Part shown: piece by piece, positions 42,283-51,951 of the stretch | How positions within the stretch are numbered: the stretch's first letter is position 1 | Layout of the letters: each line of letters begins with the position of its first letter | Notes under the pieces: model-generated | Told to the model about the DNA's origin: nothing | The model's database searches: none | The model's input: the letters and a program-made list of their open reading frames with translations, nothing else | Assembly (NCBI GenBank): GCA_003020965.1 | Contig: PXRL01000018.1 | Span: forward strand, 1 to 63,911 | Direction of reading: 5' to 3' | DNA from: Halobacteriales archaeon QS_4_69_225 | GTDB lineage: Archaea; Halobacteriota; Halobacteria; Halobacteriales; Haloarculaceae | DNA: 63,911 bases | Made by a program: the position numbers and the translations under genes

Positions 42283-43257
42283 TCACTCCAGCAGCGACGC
42301 GATGACGTCGTCGGCGGTGGTGCCTTCCCGCTCCGAGCGGAAGTCGAGGACGATGCGGTGCCGGAGAACGGGCGCGGCCAGCGCCTCGATGTCCTCCGCG
42401 GCGACGTGCGAGCGGCCCTCGAGGAACGCCCGGGCCTTGGCGGTCGACACCAGCGCCATGCTCGCCCGCGGGCTGGCACCGAACTCGATGGCGTCGGCCT
42501 CGCGGGTCCGCCGGACGATGTCGACGGCCCGCTCGCGGACGTCCTCGGCGATGGGGACGTCCCGGACGAGCCGCTGGGCGGCGCGAATCTCCTCGCGGGC
42601 GAGCACCCGCTCGACCGGCACCGTCTCGCTGCCCTCCGTGTAGAGGTCGACGATCTCCTCCTCCTGCTCGCGGCCGGGGTAGTCGACCAGCAGTTTCATC
42701 GTGAAGCGGTCGGTCTGCGCCTCCGGCAGCGCGTACGTCCCCGACTGGTCGATGGGGTTCTGCGTCGCCAGCACGAAGAACGGCTCCGGGAGGTCGTAGG
42801 TGTCGCCGGAGGCCGTCACCTGCCGCTCCTGCATCGCCTCCAGCAGCGCCGCCTGGGTCTTCGGCGTCGCACGGTTGATCTCGTCGGCCAACACCACGTT
42901 CGCGAACACCGGCCCCTCCTCGAAGACGAACTCCCGGCCGGCGTCCGTCTCGCGGATGATCTCCGTGCCGGTGATGTCCGACGGCATCAGGTCCGGGGTG
43001 TTCTGGATCCGCGAGAAGCCGAGGTCCGTCACCTCGGCGACGGTGCGCACCATCGTCGTCTTCCCGAGCCCGGGGTTCGACTCCAGCAGCGCGTTGCCGT
43101 CCGCGAGAATGCAGACGAACAGCCCGTCGAGCACCGCCTCCTGGCCGACGATGCGGCGGTCCAGCTCCTCGCGGGCGTCCCGCAGCTTCGATTGCAGCTC
43201 GTCGATGTCGTACTCGTACTGTTCGTCGTCGGCCGTGAGATCCGTGTCCTGTGTCAT
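42283..43257 (-). CDS. MoxR-type AAA+ ATPase
   Basis: This 324-residue protein has Walker A SNPGLGKTTMVR (about residues 58-69), Walker B VVLADEINRATPKTQAALLE, sensor 1 FVLATQNPID and arginine-finger-like LPEAQTDRF. The N-terminus is acidic (MTQDTDLTADDEQYEYDIDE). MoxR ATPases work with VWA proteins as metal-dependent chaperone pairs. It sits between the membrane gene 43289-44224 and the DUF58 gene in a single operon. Confidence 0.94.
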   Translation of the reverse strand: MTQDTDLTADDEQYEYDIDELQSKLRDAREELDRRIVGQEAVLDGLFVCILADGNALLESNPGLGKTTMVRTVAEVTDLGFSRIQNTPDLMPSDITGTEIIRETDAGREFVFEEGPVFANVVLADEINRATPKTQAALLEAMQERQVTASGDTYDLPEPFFVLATQNPIDQSGTYALPEAQTDRFTMKLLVDYPGREQEEEIVDLYTEGSETVPVERVLAREEIRAAQRLVRDVPIAEDVRERAVDIVRRTREADAIEFGASPRASMALVSTAKARAFLEGRSHVAAEDIEALAAPVLRHRIVLDFRSEREGTTADDVIASLLE

Positions 43258-43288
43258 GTGTTCGGTCGTGTCGATTGGACGGTCGCGT

Positions 43289-44224
43289 TCACTCCTGTTC
43301 GCGGATCCGGAGGTTGTACTCCCTGACGAGTTCGGCGTTCTCCACGCGGTCGGGGCGGCTGAAGGCCGCCTGCCGGGTCTCGACGTCGGCGCCGCCGGCG
43401 CCACCGCCGTCGGACGGGAAGCTCCGGTCCTCTTCGATCGGCCCGTCGCCCTCGTTGGCCTCCACCTCGGCGGTGACGTCCTCGCTGCCGCGGTCGACCG
43501 GATCGGGGTCGCCCAGCACGGCGCCGCCGTCCCGGAGGCCGTCGGGCTCCGGCGTGACGGCCTCCGGCCGGTCGTCGACCGCCGTCGTCGAGTCGTCGCC
43601 GAGGAAGGAGAGCCCGACGACGCTCACCTGCAGCGAGGCGAGACACAGCACCACGACGACGACCCCCGTCGCGGCGACCCGCGCGCCGTCGACGAGGGCG
43701 ACGCCGGAGGCGTCCCGCAGCCGCTCGAGGGTCTCCTCGTAGAGGCGGGCGGCCATCCGGTTGTCGGCACCCGACTCGACCGCGTCGCGGGCCGTCCGGA
43801 GCGGCCCCGCAACCGCCGGGTTCGCCGCCTCGAACCGCTCGACCGGCGATCGTCTGGTCCGGAGCCAGAACTCCCCGCCGAGAACGGCGACGCCGGCCAG
43901 CACCGCCAGCACCGTCGGATAGGGCACCGCCGACGCGATTGTCGCGAGCACGACGTTGACGGCCAGCATCGCCGCCACCCCGTCGGCGACCGCGTAGATC
44001 GCCGCCGCCTTCTGACCCTCGCGCCGGACCGCCGTCAGCGCCCGCTCCATCCGTCCCTGCGGGCTCTCCGGGTCGGTGTCGGCCTCCGGGGCCGTCCCGT
44101 CGTCGGCATCGGGGGTCGCGTCGTCGGCCTGCGTCTCCCCCTCGGCTTCTGGTGCGTCGTCGCTTCCGCTCTCGAGGTCGACCTCGACGGTGAGGTCTTC
44201 CTCTTCGTCTGCGTCGTCGCTCAC
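43289..44224 (-). CDS. Haloarchaeal membrane protein of the MoxR cluster (DUF7502-like)
   Basis: This 311-residue protein has an acidic N-terminus (about 60 residues), three hydrophobic segments (around 80-100, 103-118 and 180-205, e.g. VALVDGARVAATGVVVVVLC) and a disordered acidic C-terminus ending NLRIREQE. The start is a GTG at 44224. I recall similar proteins as DUF7502 beside haloarchaeal MoxR genes. It probably anchors or links the MoxR complex to the membrane. Confidence 0.75.
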   Translation of the reverse strand: MSDDADEEEDLTVEVDLESGSDDAPEAEGETQADDATPDADDGTAPEADTDPESPQGRMERALTAVRREGQKAAAIYAVADGVAAMLAVNVVLATIASAVPYPTVLAVLAGVAVLGGEFWLRTRRSPVERFEAANPAVAGPLRTARDAVESGADNRMAARLYEETLERLRDASGVALVDGARVAATGVVVVVLCLASLQVSVVGLSFLGDDSTTAVDDRPEAVTPEPDGLRDGGAVLGDPDPVDRGSEDVTAEVEANEGDGPIEEDRSFPSDGGGAGGADVETRQAAFSRPDRVENAELVREYNLRIREQE

Positions 44225-44249
44225 GGCTCCGTCTCACCCGTGTCGGTCA

Positions 44250-44849
44250 TCAGTAGTCGTCGCACTCCTCCTTGTCCTCGTTTTCCTCGTCGCTACAGAG
44301 GCTCTCGAGGTCGCTTTCGAGCCGGCTGTTCTCGTTCCGCAGGTCCTCGTTTTCGTTCTCGAGCGCCCTGATTCTCTTTTCGAGGTTCTCGATTTCGCTT
44401 CTGAGGCCCTCGATCGTCTCGTTTTTGCTGTCCAGCCGCGATTTCAGCCGGTTCCGCTCGGCGGTGAGGTTGCCGACCCTGCGCGCGAGCTCGTTGACCC
44501 GGTTTTCGGCCTGCTGGAGTTCGCTCGTCGTCCGGTCGAGTTCCTCCTCCGTCGCGGACAGCTCGTTTTCGGTCCGCTCCAGCTCGCCCGTCACCTGGTC
44601 GACGTCCTGGGTCCGGGTTTCGAGGCGGCTCTCGAGGGTGTCGACCTGCTTTCTGGCGTCCTCGAGGTCGCTCCGCGTCGCGTTCAGCTGCGTTCGCAGC
44701 TTCTCGTTCTGCGACCGGAGTTCCTCGTTCTGCGACCGCAGGTCGTCGGCGGAGTCCTGATACACCACGGTCGCGCCGGCGGTGCCGACCAGGGAGGTGA
44801 CGATGAGTGCGACCATCCCGACGTTGATGCTTGTACCGATTGCGCTCAC
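44250..44849 (-). CDS. Membrane-anchored long coiled-coil protein
   Basis: This 199-residue protein has one N-terminal membrane helix (NVGMVALIVTSLVGTAGATV) and then about 150 residues of uninterrupted heptad-like coiled coil (LRSQNEELRSQNEKLRTQLN to LRNENSRLESDLES), ending with an acidic tail. The start is a GTG overlapping the stop of the preceding VWA gene (GTGA, 44846-44849). It could form a rigid rod on the outside or inside of the membrane. A dedicated coiled-coil subunit is a notable part of this operon. Confidence 0.75.
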   Translation of the reverse strand: MSAIGTSINVGMVALIVTSLVGTAGATVVYQDSADDLRSQNEELRSQNEKLRTQLNATRSDLEDARKQVDTLESRLETRTQDVDQVTGELERTENELSATEEELDRTTSELQQAENRVNELARRVGNLTAERNRLKSRLDSKNETIEGLRSEIENLEKRIRALENENEDLRNENSRLESDLESLCSDEENEDKEECDDY

Positions 44850-47203
44850 TGGAGACCACTCTCCAGTAAGGTGCGCCTACGGTACACTTGAAGCCGTCGA
44901 GTGACGACCTCGGCGACGAACAGCAGAAGGCCGACGAGCAGCGGCACCCACCCCCAGGCGTTCCGCACCGACCGCACACGGGTCGACCGCTCGCTCGCAA
45001 TCCGTGCGATCTCGGCGCCCTGGTCGGCGTCGAACGACTGCCCGCCGGTGGTCCGGACCGCGCTCGACAGCGCCGAACTCCGGCCGAACCGACCGTACTC
45101 CGGCCGGTAGTTGGCCGCGTACTCGGCGCCGAAGGCCGTCCGGTAGCCGCGCTCCTCGGGCGTGACGGTCGCCCGATAGAGCCCTTCCTCGACCTGGCCG
45201 AACGCTGCCTCGTCGGGCGGCGACTCCCCGCGGTACCGGACCCGCGCCGGCTCCCCGAGGCGGGTGTCGGTCGCCGTGGTGACGTCGGTCAGTGTCCGGG
45301 TCGGGTCGCCGACGGCATAGTTGACCGACCGCGTCGTCAGAATCGAGTCCGGCGCCTCCAGCAGTCCGTCGAGGGTGTTGGCGTCGTCGTAGGCGGTGAT
45401 CGAGACGACGCGTCCGAGCCCGAACCGCCAGGAGGCGATCGCCGGCGCCCCGTCGGCCGTCGCGACCTGGAAGTCCGCGCCCTGCTTGACCCGCACCTCG
45501 TTGGCCCGGCCGGGGCTGGCGGTCGGCTCGACTCCGGAGGTGATGAACGTGTTCCGGGAGACGACGGTGAGGTTGTCGCCTTCGACCTGCGAGCCGCCGC
45601 CGAACAGGAGCTTCAGCCGGGTCGTGTCGTCGGCCCGGAGGTACGAGCCGCCGCCGGCGTCGGCGATCTGCTGGAGGACGTCCTCGTCGACGTTTCCGCC
45701 GGCGCCGACCGTGATGACGCGCGTGCCCTGGCGGTCGAGCCGCCGGGCGACGACCGTCGCCGGGTCGGGGTCGTCCTGGCCGTCGGTCAGCAGGATGACC
45801 GTCCCCTGGCGGTCGCCGAGCAGCGTGTTCGCCCCCTGGAGGCCGCGGGCGGTGTCGGTCGCGCCGCCGCTTTCCAGCCGGCGGATCCGGTCGGTCAGCG
45901 TCCGACGGTTGTCATTCAGCGGCTGGAGGTCGGCGACCCGGTACGGCTCGATGGTGTAGGCGACGATACCGACCCGCTGGCGGCCGTCGAGCTGCTCGAC
46001 GACGTCGAGGGCGGTGGCCTTCTGTATCTCGAAGGTCCGTCGTGTGCTGCCGGAGACGTCGATCAGGAGCACGATGTTGGCGGCGCCGCCGGTCGCGTTG
46101 CCGACCCGGACCGGCAGCAGCGGCGCCAGCGACGACCGCTCGTAGCCGCCGTTGCCGTAGGCGTTCTCGCCGCCGACGACCACCAGCCCGCCGCCGCCGA
46201 CGACGTGCTCTTGGAGCGCCCCGACGTCGCCGACCTCGCTCGCCGGCCGGTCCTGGACGACGACCGCCGCGTAGTCGTCGAGTTCCGACGGCACGCTCGA
46301 GGCCGTCGTCACGTCGTACAACTCCTCGAGGTAGCTCCGCAGCGGGTAGTCGCCGTCGGCGACGTACAGCAGGTCCGGCTGTTCGACGACCCGGACGCTC
46401 CGGTAGAAGACGTCGTTGCGCTCGTAGACGTCGTCGCCCCGGATCGTCGCGGTCACCCGGTGGGTGCCGGTCTCCTCGAACGTCTCCGAGACGGTGAACG
46501 CCTCGTTGTCGCCGAGGCTCTCGTTGCGGACCGACTCGCCGTCGACGGTCACCTCGACCGGGACGCGCCCGTCGACGGCGGCCCCGCGCAGCCGGACGGT
46601 GAACTCCGTCTCGACGCCCGTGGTGACCGTCTCCGGGCCCTCGATCGCGACGGCCCGCTCGGTTTCGGTGGCGTTCAACTCGACGGCGTGGATCGTCGCG
46701 TTCAGCGACCGCGCCTCCTCGGCCGCGGCCGCGAGGCTCCGGCCCTCGGTCACCTGCCCGTCGGAGACGACGACGACGGTTCCGTTCTCCCGGAGGTTCG
46801 CCGCCACCCCATCGCCGACCGGCGAGCTTCCGCCCGCGCCGACGCTGGCCCGCGTCACCGGGACGCCCTCCGATTCGATGTCCGAGGCGAGCCGGTCGGT
46901 GACGTTCCGCTGGACGGCCATGCTGGCGGAGTCGTCGGTCAACAGCGTCACCTCCGGCTCGCCCGGCGTCTCCTGCGACTGGACGGTGAACGGCCCCATC
47001 GCCCCGAAGACGAGCAGACAGACGACGAGCACCCGACTCGCCAGCAGTAGCCGCCGACTCCGCTCGGAGGCCGACCGCGTTCCGTCGTCGCCCCCGAGGG
47101 TCAGATACGCCAGCGCCGCGACCGCGACCGGCAGCAGCGCCAGCGGCCACAGCTGCTCGAGGCCGACCGTGAATCCGTCCGCCAGGGTGTAGGAGACCGA
47201 CAT
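44846..47203 (-). CDS. Large membrane protein with VWA domain (BatB/BatC-like)
   Basis: This 785-residue protein has two N-terminal helices (ALLPVAVAALAYLTLGG; LLLASRVLVVCLLVFGA), a first VWA-like segment with an altered metal site (TLLTDDSASMAVQ), a beta-sandwich region (residues about 185-270), a full VWA domain (NIVLLIDVSGSTRRTFE, then ILLTDGQDDPD; about residues 370-540) and a C-terminal helix near 765. The stop of the upstream gene overlaps its ATG by one base. It is probably an extracytoplasmic adhesion or assembly module energised by the MoxR ATPase. Confidence 0.85.
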   Translation of the reverse strand: MSVSYTLADGFTVGLEQLWPLALLPVAVAALAYLTLGGDDGTRSASERSRRLLLASRVLVVCLLVFGAMGPFTVQSQETPGEPEVTLLTDDSASMAVQRNVTDRLASDIESEGVPVTRASVGAGGSSPVGDGVAANLRENGTVVVVSDGQVTEGRSLAAAAEEARSLNATIHAVELNATETERAVAIEGPETVTTGVETEFTVRLRGAAVDGRVPVEVTVDGESVRNESLGDNEAFTVSETFEETGTHRVTATIRGDDVYERNDVFYRSVRVVEQPDLLYVADGDYPLRSYLEELYDVTTASSVPSELDDYAAVVVQDRPASEVGDVGALQEHVVGGGGLVVVGGENAYGNGGYERSSLAPLLPVRVGNATGGAANIVLLIDVSGSTRRTFEIQKATALDVVEQLDGRQRVGIVAYTIEPYRVADLQPLNDNRRTLTDRIRRLESGGATDTARGLQGANTLLGDRQGTVILLTDGQDDPDPATVVARRLDRQGTRVITVGAGGNVDEDVLQQIADAGGGSYLRADDTTRLKLLFGGGSQVEGDNLTVVSRNTFITSGVEPTASPGRANEVRVKQGADFQVATADGAPAIASWRFGLGRVVSITAYDDANTLDGLLEAPDSILTTRSVNYAVGDPTRTLTDVTTATDTRLGEPARVRYRGESPPDEAAFGQVEEGLYRATVTPEERGYRTAFGAEYAANYRPEYGRFGRSSALSSAVRTTGGQSFDADQGAEIARIASERSTRVRSVRNAWGWVPLLVGLLLFVAEVVTRRLQVYRRRTLLESGLQ

Positions 47204-48993
47204 CAGAGATCACCCCGCCGGTAGAGGTAGCCGATCTCGGCGACGACCACCAGCAGCGCCCCGACGGCGAAGTACTCCGTCAGCGGCCGCGGCACCTGAC
47301 TCGGCGCCGTCCGCGCGATGTTGCCCGTCCGGTCCCGCTCGTCGATCGGCTCGACGGCGGTGTCGGACTCCCGCTCCGACAGCAGCGCCGCGCTCTCCCG
47401 CGCGCCGTCGGTTCCGTAGAAGCCGGGCTCCCGGAGGGTGACCATCGGCCCCGACAGCGTTCCCTCGGGGCCCTCGACGGTCTCGGCGTCGAACTCGACC
47501 GTCTCGCCGGTGGCGTGGTTGACCGACGACAGCGTCGGCCGGTCGGCCAGGTAGAACGCCGCCCGCTTCCAGAACACCGGATACCGGCTGTTGAACTTGA
47601 ACGACGAGCCGTCCTCGATGTAGCCGTAGTAGAGCAGTCGGCCGCTGGCCCGCTCGGACGTTGCGAGAAGCGGCGTGCCGTCGTCCAACTCGACCAGCGC
47701 CCGCCCCTCGCGGAGCGACCCGTTCAGGTACACCGACGGGGGTTGGAAGTCGATGTCCGCCGTCAACTGGGTCCGGGTCGTCGACTCGACTCTCGGGGTC
47801 GACGCCGTGCCGGCCGGCTCCAACAGTAACAGGTCGCCGAGCCGCTCCGGCGGCTCGGGCTGGGCGACGACGCCGACGCCGCCGCCGCCGGCCAGCACCT
47901 GTCGGCCGGTCTCGACGTTGCCCGGCAGCAGCGACTCCGCCTCGACGTCGCCGTAGAGGACGACGTCGTACTCCCGGTCGACCGTCGTCGGCGGCTCCGC
48001 GACGGTGACGTTCACCTGGTCGATGACCTCCAGCGCCGCCGTCAGGTACCGGTTGCGGTCGTTCGTGAACAGCAGCACGTCGACCGTCTCGTCGGCGGGG
48101 GCGGCGACGGCGGCGGTGTCGTCGACCGCGAAGTCGTCGCCCGGCTCGAGGCGGGCCTCGCCGCCGCCGGCCGGCACCGACAGCGTCACCTCGCCGACGC
48201 CACCCGGCGCCAGCCGAATCTCGCGGCGCTGGTCGCCGAGCGTCACCGTCCGGGTCGTCTCCTCGTCGCCGAAGTTCTTCGCCGTCAGCGTCACCTGCGA
48301 GCCGGCGAACTCCCGGTCGATGAAGCCGACGTTCGCTCCCCCGCCGCCGGCGAACTGCCGGAGGTCGACCGTGACGCCGCGGGCCCGGGCGGTCGTCACC
48401 GGGTCGGCCCAGCGGTCGCCGGCGAAGTCGCTGAACACCACGACACGGGTGTTTTCGCCCGCCAGCGCCGTCGCCTGCGTCACCGCACCGCGGAGATCGC
48501 CGGGGGCGCCGGTCGGCTCGACCCGCGAGAGGGCGTCCCGGGCCGTCGCCGGCGTCGCCCGCCTGGCGACCACCTCGCCGCTGCCGGCCGTCGTGACGAC
48601 CGATGTCGTGGACGTCACCGCCCCCTCGGCGGCGTCGACGGCCGCCGCGAACCGGCTCTCGCCGCCGTCGGTCGTCGCCATGCTGGCGCTCGAATCGACG
48701 ACGATCACCGTCTCCTCGACGGTCGTCCGCTCGGCGACCAGCACGTACGGCGCCGCCAGCGACAGCGCCACCAGCACGACCGCCAGCAGCTGCAACAACA
48801 GCAGCAGGCTCCGGGAGAGCCGCTCGAGATACGGGCTGGTCGCCCGCTGGCGCTTCTCGCTCGCCAGAAACCGGAACGTCGGCAGCTCGACGCGGTCGGG
48901 GTCCGGGCGGATCAGATAGAGAACGACGATGGGGACCGCGAACAACAGGGCGGCGAGCCCTAGCGGCGAGAGAAACACGTCCTGAATGGCCAT
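47203..48993 (-). CDS. BatA-like VWA protein with N-terminal membrane anchors
   Basis: This 596-residue protein starts MAIQDVFLSPLGLAALLFAV, with the two-helix N-terminal domain of aerotolerance (Bat) proteins, then a VWA domain (ETVIVVDSSASMATTDGG at about 75-92; VVVFSDFAGDRW). A long extracytoplasmic region and a C-terminal helix (LTEYFAVGALLVVVAEIGYL) follow. A longer start at 49020 (MYHRG) is possible, but the family begins at MAIQD. It is the first gene of the six-gene operon. Confidence 0.87.
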   Translation of the reverse strand: MAIQDVFLSPLGLAALLFAVPIVVLYLIRPDPDRVELPTFRFLASEKRQRATSPYLERLSRSLLLLLQLLAVVLVALSLAAPYVLVAERTTVEETVIVVDSSASMATTDGGESRFAAAVDAAEGAVTSTTSVVTTAGSGEVVARRATPATARDALSRVEPTGAPGDLRGAVTQATALAGENTRVVVFSDFAGDRWADPVTTARARGVTVDLRQFAGGGGANVGFIDREFAGSQVTLTAKNFGDEETTRTVTLGDQRREIRLAPGGVGEVTLSVPAGGGEARLEPGDDFAVDDTAAVAAPADETVDVLLFTNDRNRYLTAALEVIDQVNVTVAEPPTTVDREYDVVLYGDVEAESLLPGNVETGRQVLAGGGGVGVVAQPEPPERLGDLLLLEPAGTASTPRVESTTRTQLTADIDFQPPSVYLNGSLREGRALVELDDGTPLLATSERASGRLLYYGYIEDGSSFKFNSRYPVFWKRAAFYLADRPTLSSVNHATGETVEFDAETVEGPEGTLSGPMVTLREPGFYGTDGARESAALLSERESDTAVEPIDERDRTGNIARTAPSQVPRPLTEYFAVGALLVVVAEIGYLYRRGDL

Positions 48994-49120
48994 GCGTTGT
49001 GGCTGGCCACGGTGATACATGTGCTTTTTTATTGCCGGACGGCGGCCGGGTGCGGCCGGCCGAGCGGGCCGCCAGCGTCGTGCTGCACACGCGACGACCC
49101 GACCCGTCGGCGACGGCCGC

Positions 49121-51661
49121 TCAGGCCCCGTCGTCGGGGGCGACCGTGGCCCCGGTCTCCTCGACCCCGATCTCGACGTCGACCTGTACGTCGGCGCCGT
49201 TGAACAGTAGACCGCCGGCCGCCGGCGGGACGTCGACGTCGGTGCCGGCCAGCTGGCTGGCGCCGTCGCCGGGCACGGAGACGAGCTTCACGACGACCTG
49301 GTAGACGTCGCCCTCCCCGAGACTCACGGTGACGTCGCCCTCAGCGTCGAGCGTGCCGCGGTAGCTGTCGACGACGGTCGGCGTCCCGGTGGCGGGGCCG
49401 TCGTCGTCGACGCCCGCCGGCGACAGCGCGTCGTAGACGACGATATCGATGTGCGGTGCACCGCCGGTCAGGTCGGCGTCCCGGCCCTCGTAGCCGTCGA
49501 AGACGGCGCTGACCTCGTAGGTGCCGGGGCCGGTGATGTAGCCGGCGGCGGCCTGCTCGTCGTCGGGGACGTCGAGGCCCAGGGTCGCCGTCGTCGTCCC
49601 TTCCTCGTCGAATTCCCGGGAGACGGCGTCGACGGCCGCGCCGTCGTTGATACGGCCGAACCCCTCGTAGGGGTCCCGCTCGCCCGGCGTGTACGCCGGC
49701 GCCTGGTCGCCGTGCCACGGGATCGCGTTGAACGCCGTCGTCGTCGCCGTCGCCAGTAGCGTCGCCTTCGACTTCAGCGTCCACGCCAGCCGGTCGGTCT
49801 CGTCGCGGCCCTCGCCGAACAGCGCCGACGGCGCCGGCAGGTCCAGCCCCGCGGGGCCGTCCTCCTCCATGGCCTGCATCACCAGCGCCGCCAGCCCCGC
49901 CGTCGACGGCGCCGCCATCGACGTCCCGGTGAACTCGGTGTAGCCGCCGACCTCGCCGTACTCGCCGCTCTCGGTGTCGGTCCGGGCGTCGACCGACGTC
50001 TCGTCCTGGCCGTAGGCGCAGACGTCCGGCGTCTGGAAGACCTCGCCGTCGTCGGTGACGGTCGCCAGCCCGCCCGAGGAGGTCGTGCTGATGCCGGACA
50101 GGTGGTCGGTCCGGACGACCGAGATGGCCTCCGGCGCCCCGGAGACGGTGTCGCTGCCGCCGGTCGGCGTCCCCGGCAGGTTCGCGACGGCGTGGGCCGA
50201 CACCAGCCCCGCCCGCGCCAGCGCCGCGATGCTCTCGTAGACCTCGTCGTAGTCGTTCTGGACGACCGCCGACGGCACACCGAGCGGCTGGCCCCACGAC
50301 ATGCTGACCGCCCGGGACGCGAAGGCCTCGGCGTACCGCCGGGCGTTGTCGCCGATGGTCCGGAGGACGCTACTGCGGCCGCTGACGAGCGAGAACGTGT
50401 TCGGCGTGGCGACGAGGCTCTGCCGGGGGGCGACGCCCGGGTGCAGCGCCTGGTCGCCCCGGTCGGTGAGCCCGCCCGTCACCTCGAGGTCGTTGATCTC
50501 GCCGCTGGCGGCCAGGTCGGTCCCGCGCTCGGCGACGACCGAGGCGGCGACCCGTTCGAGCTCGCCGGTGCCGTCCGGCGACCGGCCGTCGACGGTCAGT
50601 TCGAGCGTGTACGTCCGACCCGCCTCGTCGGCTCCGGCGTCGTGGACCGCGTCGGCCGTCAGCACCGCCCGCTCGCCGTAGCCGCTCTCGGCGGTGCTGC
50701 CGCCGCCGTGCTGGAGGGCGTTGACCGACGTCCCGCCGGTCGCCAGCTCCGAGCCGTCGGGGCCGACCAGCCGGGCGTCGACCCAGCGGCCGCCGAGGGC
50801 GACGAACAGCTCCCGGCCGGCCGTCTCGCCGGGGGCGACGAACTCCAGCGTCCCCGCCGGTGGTTCCGCCCGGTCGCCGTCGAACTCCCACCGCTCGAGG
50901 AACGTCCCCGTCTCGAGCACCCGCGCCCGGCCGGTGCCGGTCATGATGCCGCAGCAGTGACTGCCGTGGCCGCTGGTGTCCCGCGGCAGATCCGGGTCGC
51001 CGTCGGCCCGCAGCCAGCCGACGAGCCGCGGCAGCGACCCCCGTGCCGGCGGGTCGACCGCCGAGAGACTCGCGGCGCCGTCGGTCACCGACAGCCCGTC
51101 GGTCGCGTCGACCCGGACCCCCGTCCAGGGGCCGATGTCGCCGTGGCGGGCGTCGACGCCGCTGTCCGGCAGCAGTACCGTCCGGTCGGCCCGGCCGCGG
51201 TAGCCCCGCTCCCAGGCGTGGGCCGCGTTCCGGGCCCGGGGGTTCAGCAGCTCCCGCGGGAACCCGATGTCGAGGGTCCGCTCGGCGACGTCCGTGCCGT
51301 CGGCGTCGTCGGTGACCGTCAGCCGCACCGTGTAGTCGCCGGCCTCGGGCAGCTCCACGGTCGCCGTCGCCGCCCCGCCGGCCGTCGCCAGCAGCCGGTC
51401 GCCGTCGGGCCCCGTCACCTCGAACGCGTACGTCTCGATACCGTCGGCGTCGGCGCTCGGCCGGGACCGCTCGCCCGACAGCGTCACCGTCTCGCCGGGA
51501 CTCGGGGCCGCCGGGTCGACGGTCAGAATCGCTCGCGCCGGCGGCCCGCGGCCCTCGCCGGCCGCGCTCGCCGCCCCGGGGACCGCCGCCCCGGCGATGC
51601 CGGCGCCGGTCGTCTTCAGCACGTCGCGTCTGTCGAACAGAGTCCCGTCCTCGCCCGTCAT
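49121..51661 (-). CDS. Tat-exported subtilisin-like serine protease (S8) with PKD-type domain
   Basis: This 846-residue protein has a twin-arginine signal (FDRRDVLKTTGAGIAGAAVP), a PKD-like domain (about residues 45-135) and an S8 protease with Asp in PDSGVDARHGD (about 165), His in SGHGSHCCGIM (about 230) and Ser in FTGTSMAAPST (about 578). The roughly 200-residue insertion after the His is a beta-rich PPC-like domain, and another follows the catalytic Ser region (about 690-830). It is a secreted protease adapted to high salt. It is transcribed alone. Confidence 0.93.
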   Translation of the reverse strand: MTGEDGTLFDRRDVLKTTGAGIAGAAVPGAASAAGEGRGPPARAILTVDPAAPSPGETVTLSGERSRPSADADGIETYAFEVTGPDGDRLLATAGGAATATVELPEAGDYTVRLTVTDDADGTDVAERTLDIGFPRELLNPRARNAAHAWERGYRGRADRTVLLPDSGVDARHGDIGPWTGVRVDATDGLSVTDGAASLSAVDPPARGSLPRLVGWLRADGDPDLPRDTSGHGSHCCGIMTGTGRARVLETGTFLERWEFDGDRAEPPAGTLEFVAPGETAGRELFVALGGRWVDARLVGPDGSELATGGTSVNALQHGGGSTAESGYGERAVLTADAVHDAGADEAGRTYTLELTVDGRSPDGTGELERVAASVVAERGTDLAASGEINDLEVTGGLTDRGDQALHPGVAPRQSLVATPNTFSLVSGRSSVLRTIGDNARRYAEAFASRAVSMSWGQPLGVPSAVVQNDYDEVYESIAALARAGLVSAHAVANLPGTPTGGSDTVSGAPEAISVVRTDHLSGISTTSSGGLATVTDDGEVFQTPDVCAYGQDETSVDARTDTESGEYGEVGGYTEFTGTSMAAPSTAGLAALVMQAMEEDGPAGLDLPAPSALFGEGRDETDRLAWTLKSKATLLATATTTAFNAIPWHGDQAPAYTPGERDPYEGFGRINDGAAVDAVSREFDEEGTTTATLGLDVPDDEQAAAGYITGPGTYEVSAVFDGYEGRDADLTGGAPHIDIVVYDALSPAGVDDDGPATGTPTVVDSYRGTLDAEGDVTVSLGEGDVYQVVVKLVSVPGDGASQLAGTDVDVPPAAGGLLFNGADVQVDVEIGVEETGATVAPDDGA

Positions 51662-51920
51662 GTCTGGTCGATCGTGACGTCTCTTCTTTCACGGATAAGA
51701 TTTTGGAACGTCGCCGAGGGCGCGCCGGATCCGGTCCGAAGCGGCGCCTTACGAGCTGCGATGCCCGGCCGCCGCCGCGAACGCCGTCGCGGCCGCGGCC
51801 GCGATTGCGGTCGGCCCCGCCGCCCGGAGTCGGCAACGCGGGCCGCCGTCGGTGAGGCGCCCGACGAGCGGCGATCCGTCTCCGGCCGCATCGCCCCGTC
51901 TGTCAGGAACGTTCAGTACC

Positions 51921-51926
51921 TTTTTA
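51921..51926 (+). promoter_or_regulatory. TATA box of the NAD kinase-IMPase gene
   Basis: TTTTTA is centred about 29 bp before the ATG at 51952, consistent with a leaderless transcript. The upstream gap 51662-51920 holds nothing else recognisable. Confidence 0.5.
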
Positions 51927-51951
51927 CCCCGGTGTACGGTATGACACGATC

